DNA of 64,000 nt from Terriglobia bacterium (GTDB lineage Bacteria; Acidobacteriota; Terriglobia; Acidiferrales; UBA7541): contig JAIQFB010000009.1 of NCBI GenBank assembly GCA_020073485.1, forward strand, positions 1 through 64,000. Reading direction: 5' to 3'. Below the pieces are notes generated by a model. That model worked only from the letters and a program-made list of their open reading frames with translations. It searched no databases and was not told the DNA's origin. Within the stretch, counting starts at the first letter, position 1; every line of letters begins with the position of its first letter. Shown piece by piece: positions 26,054-34,639 of this stretch. Position numbers and translations under genes: made by a program.

Positions 26054-27616
26054 TCAGACAAGTCGCACTGGGCGTGGGTGGTCCAATACACCCCTGATCA
26101 TTTGACTAATGCTGCGCTGGGAGTACGGTTTTTGAAGGAAGGACGCACCCCTTTCAATCATCGAAGTCAGAGATGCTGCTTCGCTCGTATAACCAGTAGT
26201 GAAGACCACTCGCAAATTGGGCTGGAGGCTAGCCATTTGCAGAAATGCGTCCGGTCCGGATAATCCGGGCATCACTACGTCCAGAACAACCAGAACTACG
26301 TGTTCGCAATTCGCCTTGAACAGTCGGACTGCTTCCAGGCCATCGGCCGCGGCAATAACGCGATAGCCGAGTGTTTCCAATATTTCTTGGGCCGATTGCC
26401 GGAGTCCCTCGTGATCTTCGGCCAACAGGATTGTTTCGTTGCCTCTCCGTGGTATTTCTTCAGATTGAGCCTCACAGGTTTCTGATGCTCCACTACTGGC
26501 TGGAAGATAGATTCGAAATGTTGTTCCTTTCCCCACCGCACTATCCACGTCGATGAAGCCGCCATGCTGCTTCACGATCCCGTACACAGTTGCCAAACCG
26601 AGCCCTGTTCCTTGTCCTAATTCCTTTGTGGTGAAAAATGGTTCGAAGATTTGCTCAATCGTTTCTGCATCCATCCCAAGGCCCGTGTCTGACACCGACA
26701 GCAATACATAGCCTCCTGGGCGCGCGTAGCTGTGGAGACAGCAGTATTCTTCTCCGATCTCAACATTACTGGTTTCGATAATCAGTTGCCCGCCGTTCGG
26801 CATGGCATCCCTCGCGTTTAAGCAGAGGTTCATAAGCACTTGGTCGGCCTGCACCGGGTCCACTAGCGTGATGTGTAAGTCATGCGCAGTTTGAACTGAA
26901 ACTGTGATGTGTTCCCCGATAACTCTGCGAAGGAGACTTATGCCTTGCAAGACGTGCATGTTCAGGTCGATCCTTCTCGGTTGCAGGATTTGGCGTCGCG
27001 CAAACGAAAGAAGTTGAGAAGTCAATCCCGCAGCCCGCTTCGTTTGGTCCATAATCTTCTGCAAACGTTCGTGAAGATGCGTGCCTGGTTTTGTTTCCTC
27101 ATGGCAGAGTTCTGCCCAGCCCAATATTGCGCCAATAACATTATTGAAATCATGGGCTATTCCACCTGCTAACCGTCCGATCGCCTCAAACTTTTGTAAT
27201 TGTTGCACCTGGTGTTCCAACTGCTTACGCTCATGCCGTTCCTTGGCCTCCCGGAGTTCGCGTTGAACGGCAGAAACGAGCCGCTTCAAGTTCGTTTTCA
27301 TGAGGTAATCTTGGGCGCCGTCCTTCAATGCGGCGACGGCAGTCTCTTCCCCAATCGTTCCAGAGACAAAAATGAAAGGTATTTCGGATCCATGAGATCT
27401 CAGAATGTTCAGCGCATCGATTCCGGAAAAATGCGGCATGGAGTGATCTGAGATCACGAGGTCCCATTTATGATTGTGCAACGCCGCAGTCAGCGCAACA
27501 GAGGTATACACACGCTCGTGGCTGACATCGTAGCCACCACGCCGCAATTCGCGCAGAAGCAACGCTGCGTCGTCCTCGGAGTCTTCAATCATCAACAAAC
27601 GAAGGGGGATTGGCAT
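26054..27616 (-). CDS. Hybrid sensor histidine kinase (REC-HisKA-HATPase-REC)
   Basis: A 520-residue soluble signalling protein. An N-terminal receiver (residues 5-120, phospho-Asp57 in LVISDHSM) is joined by a coiled coil (about 120-145) to a histidine kinase core. The phospho-acceptor His155 lies in GGIAHDFNNVIGAIL. The ATPase has N-box NLCLNARDAM, then SVSDTGLGM and GTGLGLATV. A C-terminal receiver contains VLDVVMPGLSG. No membrane segment is present. It is the last gene of a five-gene leftward operon; its ATG lies three bases after the stop of the single-domain receiver gene, and GAGGAGA precedes it. It probably takes phosphoryl signal from the upstream kinase and receiver. No DNA-binding output is encoded in the operon. 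Confidence 0.92.
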   Translation of the reverse strand: MPIPLRLLMIEDSEDDAALLLRELRRGGYDVSHERVYTSVALTAALHNHKWDLVISDHSMPHFSGIDALNILRSHGSEIPFIFVSGTIGEETAVAALKDGAQDYLMKTNLKRLVSAVQRELREAKERHERKQLEHQVQQLQKFEAIGRLAGGIAHDFNNVIGAILGWAELCHEETKPGTHLHERLQKIMDQTKRAAGLTSQLLSFARRQILQPRRIDLNMHVLQGISLLRRVIGEHITVSVQTAHDLHITLVDPVQADQVLMNLCLNARDAMPNGGQLIIETSNVEIGEEYCCLHSYARPGGYVLLSVSDTGLGMDAETIEQIFEPFFTTKELGQGTGLGLATVYGIVKQHGGFIDVDSAVGKGTTFRIYLPASSGASETCEAQSEEIPRRGNETILLAEDHEGLRQSAQEILETLGYRVIAAADGLEAVRLFKANCEHVVLVVLDVVMPGLSGPDAFLQMASLQPNLRVVFTTGYTSEAASLTSMIERGASFLQKPYSQRSISQMIRGVLDHPRPVRLV

Positions 27617-27619
27617 TTA

Positions 27620-28063
27620 TCATCTCCTCGCCGGTGGCCGTTCGTTGAGAACCAGCCAGTACAATCCGAGTTGGCGAACGGCCTCGATGAACTTAGTGAA
27701 GTCGACGGGCTTGCGCACATAACTATTCGCGCCCAAATCATACCCGCGGTACCGGTCCTGCTCTTCGTTGGAAGACGTCAGAATCACTACGGGCAGCAGT
27801 TTTGTACGCTCGCTTGCCCTTAGCTGCCGCAAGACTTCCAAGCCATCGACTTTGGGTAACTTCAAGTCCAATAAGACAACATGTGGTAATAGGTTCGGGT
27901 CTCTCCCGGAGTATTTTCCGGCGCCAAACAAGTAATCGAGCGCTTCAGCGCCGTCGCGTGCGACGACCACTTGATTGAGAATATTGTTCTTTTTAAGCGC
28001 CCGAAGCGTAAGCGCTTCGTCGTCCGGATTGTCTTCGACCAAAAGTATGACGTTGTCACTCAT
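27620..28063 (-). CDS. Single-domain response regulator (receiver only)
   Basis: A 147-residue receiver of the type often paired with Hpt- or phytochrome-type kinases. The acidic pair (VEDNPDDE), phospho-Asp in VVLLDLKLPKVDG and conserved Lys in YVRKPVDF are present. There is no output domain. The open frame continues upstream to 28375, but AAGGAT precedes ATG 28063 and the receiver fold starts there; the extension overlaps the kinase gene. It lies between the CHASE-type kinase and the hybrid kinase and probably shuttles phosphate between them. Confidence 0.9.
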   Translation of the reverse strand: MSDNVILLVEDNPDDEALTLRALKKNNILNQVVVARDGAEALDYLFGAGKYSGRDPNLLPHVVLLDLKLPKVDGLEVLRQLRASERTKLLPVVILTSSNEEQDRYRGYDLGANSYVRKPVDFTKFIEAVRQLGLYWLVLNERPPARR

Positions 28064-28091
28064 TGTTTCATCCTTGAACGAACCGAGTTGG

Positions 28092-29534
28092 TCACAATGT
28101 AAAGTAGAAAGTTGCACCCTTTTCGACAACCCCTTCCGCCCAAATCTTTCCTCCATGCCTGTGGATGATTCGTTGCACCGTGGCGAGACCGACGCCCGTC
28201 CCTGGGAACTCAGTCGCCGTGTGAAGGCGCTGGAAGGCTCCGAAGAGACGGTCCGCGTAACGCGGATCAAAACCCGCGCCGTCGTCGCGCACGAAAAATG
28301 AACTCTTGCCGTTCTGCTCGTTCTTGCCGAATTCGATCCGGGCACACGGGTGGCTGGAGGTGTATTTCCAAGCATTGCGAAGCAGGTTTTCCATCGCCGC
28401 TCGCAGTAGCTGCAAATCTCCCGTGGCCGTTAAATCATTTTCGATCAAGAACTCCACTCGGCGGCTCGGCTCCGCTTCCTGAAGTTCCGCGGCAATTGAT
28501 TTTGCAACAGCGCTCAAGTCGAGATTCTCGCGGTGTATCGCGCTTCTGGTCACGCGGGAGAGATTCAGCATGTCGTCAATCAGTGTGGCCATATGCTGGG
28601 CCGCGCGGCGCACGCGCTGAAGATGATCCTGGGCGTTGGAATCGAGCTTGTCGGCATAATCTTCCAGGAGCGCTTGACTGAATCCATCGATGCTGCGGAG
28701 CGGTGCTCGCAAGTCGTGAGAGACAGAGTAGGAAAAGGATTCGAGCTCCTTATTGATCGTAGCCAGCTCGGCCGTTCGCTCTTGAACCCGTTGCTCCAGC
28801 TCGTCGTGAGCCTGTTGTAAGGCCGCGTCGCGCTCTTGGATCTGCGACAACATCCCGTTGAATGCTTCAATTAAGACTGACAATTCATCGTGGTTGCCTG
28901 TAGGTGTGGCTCGTACCGAATAATTCTTGTCGCGAGAGACGATGCTGGCGACCTCCGCCAAATGAACGATCGGTTTAGCGATGGCCCGGCGAAAAATCGG
29001 CGAAACCAGTAAGGCTGCCAGTAGACAAACGACCATTACGATGCCGGAGATTCCCCCATATAGCCAAAGGCGAGCATTCAATCTTTGCAAGTCCGACCGG
29101 ATATAAACGATTCCAGTCGGCTTGCCCTTGAATACAATCGAGCGGACCAACAATACATCGCCACTCCCGAAGCGATACGTCTCGGTCTGTCCCACGGGAA
29201 TTGGAGGCAGCGCTGGGACTTGGGTGTCGCGATCGCGCGAATACGTCGCAAATGGACGGCCGTCGAGCGTTAAAATGCCCGCGGAAATGATGTTGGGCGA
29301 AGCCTGCAGCGCGGACAATGTATTCTCTGCCGAAATCGAATCGTCAAACAGCAACGCGGAAACAGTATTGGATCCAGCGATTTGTGCCTGGATGGAAAGG
29401 TTGTAGATCGTGCTTTGTCGAAAGGAGACCCGATCGTAGGCAATAAATGACGTACAGGCCAGAAGCAGCGCCGCGCCGCTAACCAGTATGTTCATCCATG
29501 TCAGCTTCTTGGCGATCGAATAATGTCTGAACAT
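28092..29534 (-). CDS. Membrane sensor histidine kinase with periplasmic sensor and HAMP
   Basis: A 480-residue kinase. TM1 is about residues 13-35, followed by a periplasmic domain (36-152) resembling the CHASE8 type (ALLFDDSISAENTLSALQ). TM2 is about 158-178, HAMP about 180-232, and a coiled coil 232-265. HisKA has phospho-His273 in SYSVSHDLRAPLRSIDGFSQ, and the ATPase has NLLRNAWKY, VRDDGAGFD and GTGVGLATV. It lies 6 bp after the YfiR gene, so the periplasmic YfiR protein is a natural candidate for its sensor partner. The downstream genes encode a receiver and a hybrid kinase. Confidence 0.92.
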   Translation of the reverse strand: MFRHYSIAKKLTWMNILVSGAALLLACTSFIAYDRVSFRQSTIYNLSIQAQIAGSNTVSALLFDDSISAENTLSALQASPNIISAGILTLDGRPFATYSRDRDTQVPALPPIPVGQTETYRFGSGDVLLVRSIVFKGKPTGIVYIRSDLQRLNARLWLYGGISGIVMVVCLLAALLVSPIFRRAIAKPIVHLAEVASIVSRDKNYSVRATPTGNHDELSVLIEAFNGMLSQIQERDAALQQAHDELEQRVQERTAELATINKELESFSYSVSHDLRAPLRSIDGFSQALLEDYADKLDSNAQDHLQRVRRAAQHMATLIDDMLNLSRVTRSAIHRENLDLSAVAKSIAAELQEAEPSRRVEFLIENDLTATGDLQLLRAAMENLLRNAWKYTSSHPCARIEFGKNEQNGKSSFFVRDDGAGFDPRYADRLFGAFQRLHTATEFPGTGVGLATVQRIIHRHGGKIWAEGVVEKGATFYFTL

Positions 29535-29540
29535 CGTCGA

Positions 29541-30185
29541 TCAGTCTCCAGGCTGTGAAGTTCTTCTCACAGCAGCAGCTACTTTCAATAAATCAGAGCT
29601 TAAAGTCAGACCTGCGTCCTGGGCGCTTGTGAGATTCACCTCGAAACGAATCTTGCTCCCCACCATGACGAACTGGATCATCCCGCCGCGCTGCGAGAAC
29701 TGCGGCATGTCACTGACGGTCAGGACCCCCGCCTTATCGAGCGCCGCCAGGAGTTCCTTTAGTCGACTGCCCTCGGACGAGCTTATATACAGAACGCGGC
29801 AATTCGCGGCATCTTGCGGTTTTGCAACTCGCTTCGCCACCACAGCCTTGCCGTCTATGGTTTCACCCGCAAGCATGCCGTCAAGAGCGGTGCCGAATGG
29901 ATCCTGCCCAATCACGCAAATGGAAAACGAATCGCCCTTCGCCGCAGTGGCATTGGGGGGCCATTGGACAAATCGACCGAAATTATAAAGATAGGTGGCC
30001 TTCACCTGATACTCGGACACTTTTGGTTGTTGGGCTTGCAGGACGGGAATGTGTAGAAAAGCCAACATCACGATAACCGCTGTGGGGCACTGCCACACGC
30101 CAAGGTAACGATTGGAAACACGGTTGCGCGGAGCGCATTGGTCCGATGCGGAGCTACTCGAGCGCGTCATGGATATCGGTACCAA
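29541..30185 (-). CDS. YfiR-family periplasmic protein (DUF4154)
   Basis: A 214-residue exported protein. A long N-terminus precedes a hydrophobic stretch (VIVMLAFLHIPVLQA) and the mature YfiR domain: YQVKATYLYNFGRFVQWPPN at its start, then SICVIGQDPFGTALD, CRVLYISSSE, LTVSDMPQF and GGMIQFVMVGSKIRFEVNL. In Pseudomonas YfiR is a redox-responsive periplasmic repressor of the diguanylate cyclase YfiN. Here no cyclase is nearby and a kinase follows instead. TTG 30185 directly follows the receptor stop and has GGAGAAGG upstream, so translation is coupled; ATG 30170 is an alternative. Confidence 0.87.
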   Translation of the reverse strand: MVPISMTRSSSSASDQCAPRNRVSNRYLGVWQCPTAVIVMLAFLHIPVLQAQQPKVSEYQVKATYLYNFGRFVQWPPNATAAKGDSFSICVIGQDPFGTALDGMLAGETIDGKAVVAKRVAKPQDAANCRVLYISSSEGSRLKELLAALDKAGVLTVSDMPQFSQRGGMIQFVMVGSKIRFEVNLTSAQDAGLTLSSDLLKVAAAVRRTSQPGD

Positions 30186-32321
30186 TTACCTTCTCCACGT
30201 AACCTTTCCGTAAATGCTTCTCTTGATCCCGACCAACGGGCCAGCATCCCCTCCAAATTCGTTGTGAGAGGGCTGCAGGAGGTTCTGCCCGATGACCGAA
30301 AGATCGAGACCCTCTCCACGGTGCCATCCTAGCCGGACGTCAGCCGTGCTATAGGCGCTCACGTTGTATTGAGGAAGCCCGCTCATGTATCGGTACGTCA
30401 TGTCGAGTTCGAAATGCTCTGGCAAGTTGATGAGCGATTGGAAGCCCAGGACGTGGCGAGGGCTTGAGCCCATGTAGTTCGCGAGCAAATTTCCCACATC
30501 CGTGAACCCCGGCTTGTCCTTCAGCGCCATATCCAGATAGGAATAAGACCCGCGCAGCTGCCACCAATGCGTAATTTTCCAATCGGGAGCGATTTCCACG
30601 CCGGCCGTGTGGCCCTCGATAATGTTGGCATAGGGCAGGATGAAGAAAACGGGCGCGGTGGGCGAGTCCTGGCTGACCACGGCTGGGCCGTAGCCCTGCA
30701 GATCGTTATACGTATTGTAAAATGCGGTAAAATCCAGGTACACGTTGCTGTTGACCTGGGTGCGGTATCCCACTTCATAGCCGATCAATTGCTCCGCCTT
30801 AGCCTTGGGATTTCCCTGGATCTCGAAGTAAACGGGTACGGGTGATGGCGGCGTTCCGAGATTAAAGTTGCCAGCAAAGATGTCGAACACAACATCCTGG
30901 TCCTGGCGCGACGGTGTCCGTACGGCCCGCGTCACTGCGGCCCAGATGGACTGGTGCTCCGTCGGCGTCCACAGCAGCCGCACGCTGGGCTCGTATTCAA
31001 AACCGCTGAAGTTGTTGTGCTCCAGCTTGGTTCCCGCTGTCAGCGTGAGCTTGTCGTGGACGATAGGAAATTCATATTGCAGAAAGCCGCTGTAGATACT
31101 GTCGGTTTGTTTGCTCGGCAGAAAATTCACGCCTGGCGCAGTCTGAATGAAGTTGCTCGGGCTCACCCTTGCCCCCAGGCCCCAGGTTAAATCCTGGTCG
31201 CCAAGGATGCGCGCATGCTGGACATAATCAATATCGAACGTATCGCGCGTCTCAGCGCCTTCAATGTCCCCCCGATTGGTCCGGTCGAAGTACGCTTTAA
31301 TCTGGATGTCCGAGCCTTCCCCGGTCGTGCGCTGCCATCGTGCCAGCAAATTGCCTCCGGTGGCGGACGCTATGGCGTCCTGCCGCACTTCGGCACCCGG
31401 AGAAAATAAAGCGAGAAGGGATGTCTCTCCGCTTCCCGCACTGTAAGTATCGCCTTGCACGGTAAAGGTGTCTTTGTCGCCGCTCTTCCAATCTGTACGG
31501 AAGCCCACCTGGCCCATCCGCCAGCGGTCGAAGCCGTCCCCATCCGGGTGAAACTCCGGCCCGCGAATAGAACCTGTGCCATAGATGCGATAGTTGAAAT
31601 CCTTTCCGACCGTGCCGCCATAACGAACGCTGCCCGTCCCCTGATCGACATTTCCGCCGCCCAGTGTGACCAACGCACCATGGGTGTTCTCTGCACTCTT
31701 CGTGATGATGTTGATCACCCCGTTGACCGCGTTCGCTCCCCAGATCGTACCACCCGGTCCGCGGACCACCTCGATGCGTTCAACGTCCTCGAGCATCACG
31801 CTCTGCACGTCCCAATACACTCCTGCGAAGAGCGGTGTGTAGACGCTCCGGCCGTCAATCAAAACCAGCAGGTCCTTTGAGAACTGGCCGGCTAACCCGC
31901 GAATCGCGACAGACCAATGATCCGCATCGATGCGCGCCACCTCCACACCCGGCGCCAGGCGAAGGGCCTCCGGGATGCTCGTGGCTCCGGAACGCCGGAT
32001 GTCTTCCTGCGTGATGACAAAGATCGCTGCGGGAGTCTTCAGAACCTGCCGCGGGTCCTTGGAAACAGTGGTCACTTCAACGTTTCCCAGTTGTTCCAAG
32101 CTCAGTTGCTTAAGATTCCCACTGTTATCCTGGCTATTTTGCGAGTCGCGTGCCCAACTACCTTTGAGCGTGAACGGCAGCAAAACGAGCCAGATTCCGA
32201 TCGTTGAGGCGACTCTACGTCGAGTGCACATAGCCGACCGGATGGACGATGTTCTGCATGGTCTTCTCGAGTGTTGGGTCGGCAAGGACATATGTTTCGA
32301 AAAGTCCCTAAGAGCGCTCAT
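30186..32321 (-). CDS. TonB-dependent outer-membrane receptor
   Basis: About 711 residues. After an Arg-rich leader and a signal sequence (GIWLVLLPFTLKGSWA) comes the linker LEQLGNVEVTTVSKDP and a plug domain with RRSGATSIPEALRLAPGVEV, then IRGLAGQFSKDLLVLIDGRS and VERIEVVRGPGGTIWGANAV. A 22-strand type barrel follows, ending SIYGKVTWRR. It is a classic siderophore/vitamin-type receptor, unlike the two Oar-like ones. The start is uncertain: ATG 32321, 32291 and 32231 are possible and none has a strong ribosome site; 32231 would already give a signal peptide. It heads the operon with YfiR and the kinases, suggesting ligand-coupled signalling. Confidence 0.87.
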   Translation of the reverse strand: MSALRDFSKHMSLPTQHSRRPCRTSSIRSAMCTRRRVASTIGIWLVLLPFTLKGSWARDSQNSQDNSGNLKQLSLEQLGNVEVTTVSKDPRQVLKTPAAIFVITQEDIRRSGATSIPEALRLAPGVEVARIDADHWSVAIRGLAGQFSKDLLVLIDGRSVYTPLFAGVYWDVQSVMLEDVERIEVVRGPGGTIWGANAVNGVINIITKSAENTHGALVTLGGGNVDQGTGSVRYGGTVGKDFNYRIYGTGSIRGPEFHPDGDGFDRWRMGQVGFRTDWKSGDKDTFTVQGDTYSAGSGETSLLALFSPGAEVRQDAIASATGGNLLARWQRTTGEGSDIQIKAYFDRTNRGDIEGAETRDTFDIDYVQHARILGDQDLTWGLGARVSPSNFIQTAPGVNFLPSKQTDSIYSGFLQYEFPIVHDKLTLTAGTKLEHNNFSGFEYEPSVRLLWTPTEHQSIWAAVTRAVRTPSRQDQDVVFDIFAGNFNLGTPPSPVPVYFEIQGNPKAKAEQLIGYEVGYRTQVNSNVYLDFTAFYNTYNDLQGYGPAVVSQDSPTAPVFFILPYANIIEGHTAGVEIAPDWKITHWWQLRGSYSYLDMALKDKPGFTDVGNLLANYMGSSPRHVLGFQSLINLPEHFELDMTYRYMSGLPQYNVSAYSTADVRLGWHRGEGLDLSVIGQNLLQPSHNEFGGDAGPLVGIKRSIYGKVTWRR

Positions 32322-32822
32322 AGGGTTGGGTTGGCTCCCAGTGGGAGAGAGCATGGGGGCCAATGTTTCAAATTTTACTTCACACAATCGCATCACGCTG
32401 GATTCAAAGTTGCATACGTGTCTAAAAGTGAATTGGCTGGCTTTTCCGTTCGTCAGCTGATCCAACGCGATCACTGTTGGCATCACTGATAGCGGTCTCA
32501 GTGGAACTGTCTCCGTGCGAACTGGCGTTCGATTGGGGGGCCACCAACCTTTAACCATGAGGGCCCACTTTACGAAGGGACGATCTGGTGAGCTGCGAAT
32601 TCGATTTTGGCCACGTAAAACTCGAAGATTGAGATTGGCGGAGCGCTGGTCGGAACAGTCGTGCCTAAGAACCGACGATCAGTCAATTTTGAAGGCAAAG
32701 TCCCCCAAGTCTTGGGCGAGCGGCATTTTCAAACTTTGTTCTGGCACTGCTCGACTCATGGGTAATCGCGTTGGCTTTCAGACACCCCTAGAATAATGCT
32801 TCGTGATTTCATAGTGTTGGCA
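32322..32822. other. Upstream region of the signalling operon, no gene seen
   Basis: About 500 bp between the receptor start and the right-hand direct repeat. The promoter of the leftward operon should lie here. No supported gene or RNA is visible; short frames on both strands have no recognisable content. Confidence 0.35.
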
Positions 32823-33012
32823 ATTTTGTAGCTGCGAAAGCACCAAACTTCAACAAGATTCAACAGAGTTCAACAAGCGAGCCGCAAACGTTTCAACAGC
32901 AATCACCTAGAAACCACAAGATTCAACAGACTTCAACAAGAGTTGGCATCTGGTTCGGGACCAGGAGGTCGGAGGTTCAAATCTTCTCGCCCCGACCATT
33001 CTTTTCAATGAG
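32823..33012. repeat. Right copy of the 190-bp direct repeat (iterons plus tRNA-Pro 3' half)
   Basis: This is the direct-orientation partner of 25700-25890. It has the same order: ATTTTGTA, GCGAAAGCACCAAAC, an array of TTCAACAA/TTCAACAG units, the shared CCGCAAACG and CCACAAGATTCAA spacers, the tRNA-Pro 3' half and TTTTCAATGA. Scattered substitutions separate the copies. With the left copy it brackets the TonB/YfiR/kinase operon. Confidence 0.8.
32950..32998 (+). tRNA. tRNA-Pro(CGG) 3'-half fragment (right copy)
   Basis: Anticodon arm CTGG TTCGGGA CCAG, T-arm GGTTCAAATCT, acceptor 3' strand and CCA are present. The 5' half is absent, as in the left copy. One T-arm position differs (ATCTTCTCG against ATCCTCTCG), so this copy has also drifted. 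It is not a functional tRNA; it probably marks an attachment site. Confidence 0.75.
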
Positions 33013-33155
33013 ATTGTTTGCCGCCTTTTTTGCGGCGTTGCTCCCGTTGCGAAAGCCACGGCTCGACATTGAGAAACGCGCTGAAGTACCATAAATGGCC
33101 CAAACAAGAACCTACGCTGGCTGAAGGTGGTGTTCGACGTTTGCTTACAGTGATT

Positions 33156-33362
33156 CTACGCGCGGCGCCGATATCCACAGGGGCATCGCTTTGTCTTCAC
33201 GTTAAAGCGGTGAGAGCCATAGCGAGGACATTTAGGGAACTCACGCGGTCTCCCACCAAGTTTGCCATTGCTGCGCGCCGCCGCGGCTTTAGCCTTTGAT
33301 TTGGTTCTTCCGCCCCGTTGAGCCAGGATACGTGCCGCTCGCAACACAATATCTTCCTTCAT
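33156..33362 (-). CDS. Small basic protein with Cys-rich ribbon, unknown
   Basis: A 68-residue, strongly basic protein. The N-terminal half has RAARILAQRGGRTKSKAKAA, then ARSNGKLGGRPRE, a motif seen in small proteins of mobile regions. The C-terminal half has FPKCPRYGSHRF and KRCPCGYRRR, where three Cys and a His could form a small zinc ribbon. ATG 33362 is the first sensible start but has no clear ribosome site. It sits between the right tRNA-Pro fragment and a truncated recombinase. A DNA-binding role is plausible but unproven. Confidence 0.4.
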   Translation of the reverse strand: MKEDIVLRAARILAQRGGRTKSKAKAAAARSNGKLGGRPREFPKCPRYGSHRFNVKTKRCPCGYRRRA

Positions 33363-33628
33363 ACTATTTTTGTAAACCCATCCGGTCAGTTTGTCCAATT
33401 CTGTACAGCTTAAGTGTAGTAGTTACCCATTGATTTGCGTATGACACTTTACGTCGCTCTGAAGCATTTTGGGACATTTCTCAAGGCGATCCCCTGGAAA
33501 AGTTGGCTTTACATTCAATACACACGACTTATAGTTCTCGTCGAATGCACAGAATGCTTCTACAGTGCAGTCGATTTAGATCGACAAACCTAAACGGACG
33601 GCTTCTTATCATTCTAGTAGAGAACATT

Positions 33629-34012
33629 ATGTATAACCAAACCGAAGCTCAACAGGCACAGTCAGCAAACCAGAGAACTCATCTCAGCGAGTCAGAAATG
33701 CTCGATATCCTCGAACTGGCGCGCAAGACCAATGCTCGCGATTGGGTGATATTAGTTTTGGCTTTTCATCATGGTTTGCGCGTTACCGAGGTCTTGGAGC
33801 TCAATATAGAGGGCAGCATTAATTGGAAGGACCGCACGCTGACCGTCAAGCGTTTGAAGGGCAGCCTGACCACGACACAACCATTGGTCGAGATCCGCGG
33901 CAAGCCCGCCTTGTCCGAAGTGGCCGCCCTGAAAGCCTACCTTAGAAGTATCGGGCCTGAGCTAAATTTAGATCGTGGGGTTTCGCAGGAAACATCTCCT
34001 GCGCGCGTTTAA
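33629..34012 (+). pseudogene. Tyrosine recombinase, truncated after the first catalytic Arg
   Basis: A 127-codon frame encodes the start of a tyrosine-recombinase catalytic domain: HLSESEMLDILELARKTN, then AFHHGLRVTEVLEL with the first catalytic Arg, and LTVKRLKGSL with the beta-strand Lys. The normal HxxR and Tyr regions are missing; after ALKAYLRSIGPEL the reading turns to unrelated sequence. It lies 630 bp beyond the right tRNA-Pro fragment, consistent with a relic of an element that used such att sites. Confidence 0.7.
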
Positions 34013-34205
34013 GCGGAGGGTGGAGCTCGCAACTGGCAGTACGAGAAAAACTGAACTTTCCAGTCAGGGGCTGGTTCTTCCGATCGATAGAAAAAAGTCG
34101 AAGTAGCCCTGGCCGTGGAGCCCCTGGATAGTGGAAGACACGGCTTCAGTGAATCTCCAAACAGACATTTGAAAGGGGCAGCAAATTTCGATGTATGGCC
34201 ACTAG

Positions 34206-34355
34206 AAACTTCCAGAACCGCCCTGCCTGGGAGTGGCGCACTTTGATCTTGACCGCATGCACTCCTGTACCGAGGTGTTTTGCGTCGAGATTGTAAATAT
34301 ACTGGCAATCGCTTATGCGGAAGTTTGAGCCAGTATCTGCCACACCTACCACGCA
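34206..34355 (-). pseudogene. Possible fragment of an extracellular Ig-like (PxKF-type) domain
   Basis: The minus strand reads GVADTGSNFRISDCQYIYNL, then DAKHLGTGVHAVKIKVRH and a terminal FWKF. This resembles the last beta strands of the PxKF-type C-terminal domain of secreted proteins (YxYN, TK-L--G, LxVxV). The frame has no proper start and continues into unlikely sequence. The rest of 34013-34639 shows nothing I can support. Confidence 0.3.
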
Positions 34356-34639
34356 CGTGCGTGTATCTTCCGCGGATTTCCCAAGTCTTCTTCCTGTCGA
34401 GAACCATCTCGACACAAAGAACCCTTATAATCAAGCCGTTCAGGAGCGCACGAAACTCCCCCAAATTATCATCCTCGGCTTAGGTTAGGTTTGTATTGCT
34501 CCCCTCTAAAACTGGTCCGGCTCAAGGACACCGCCATAGAGGTACATTGTGTAATTGCTCTTTGGTGGCAAATTCTCTATGTTGAACCATAGAGCCAAGT
34601 ACGAAGCGCACGACAGAGAGTCAAATCGGAAGTTCCGGC

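Noticed and set aside
28064-28375. N-terminal extension of the single-domain receiver
   Set aside because: It overlaps the end of the kinase gene, is Ser/Arg-rich without structure, and a good ribosome site precedes ATG 28063.
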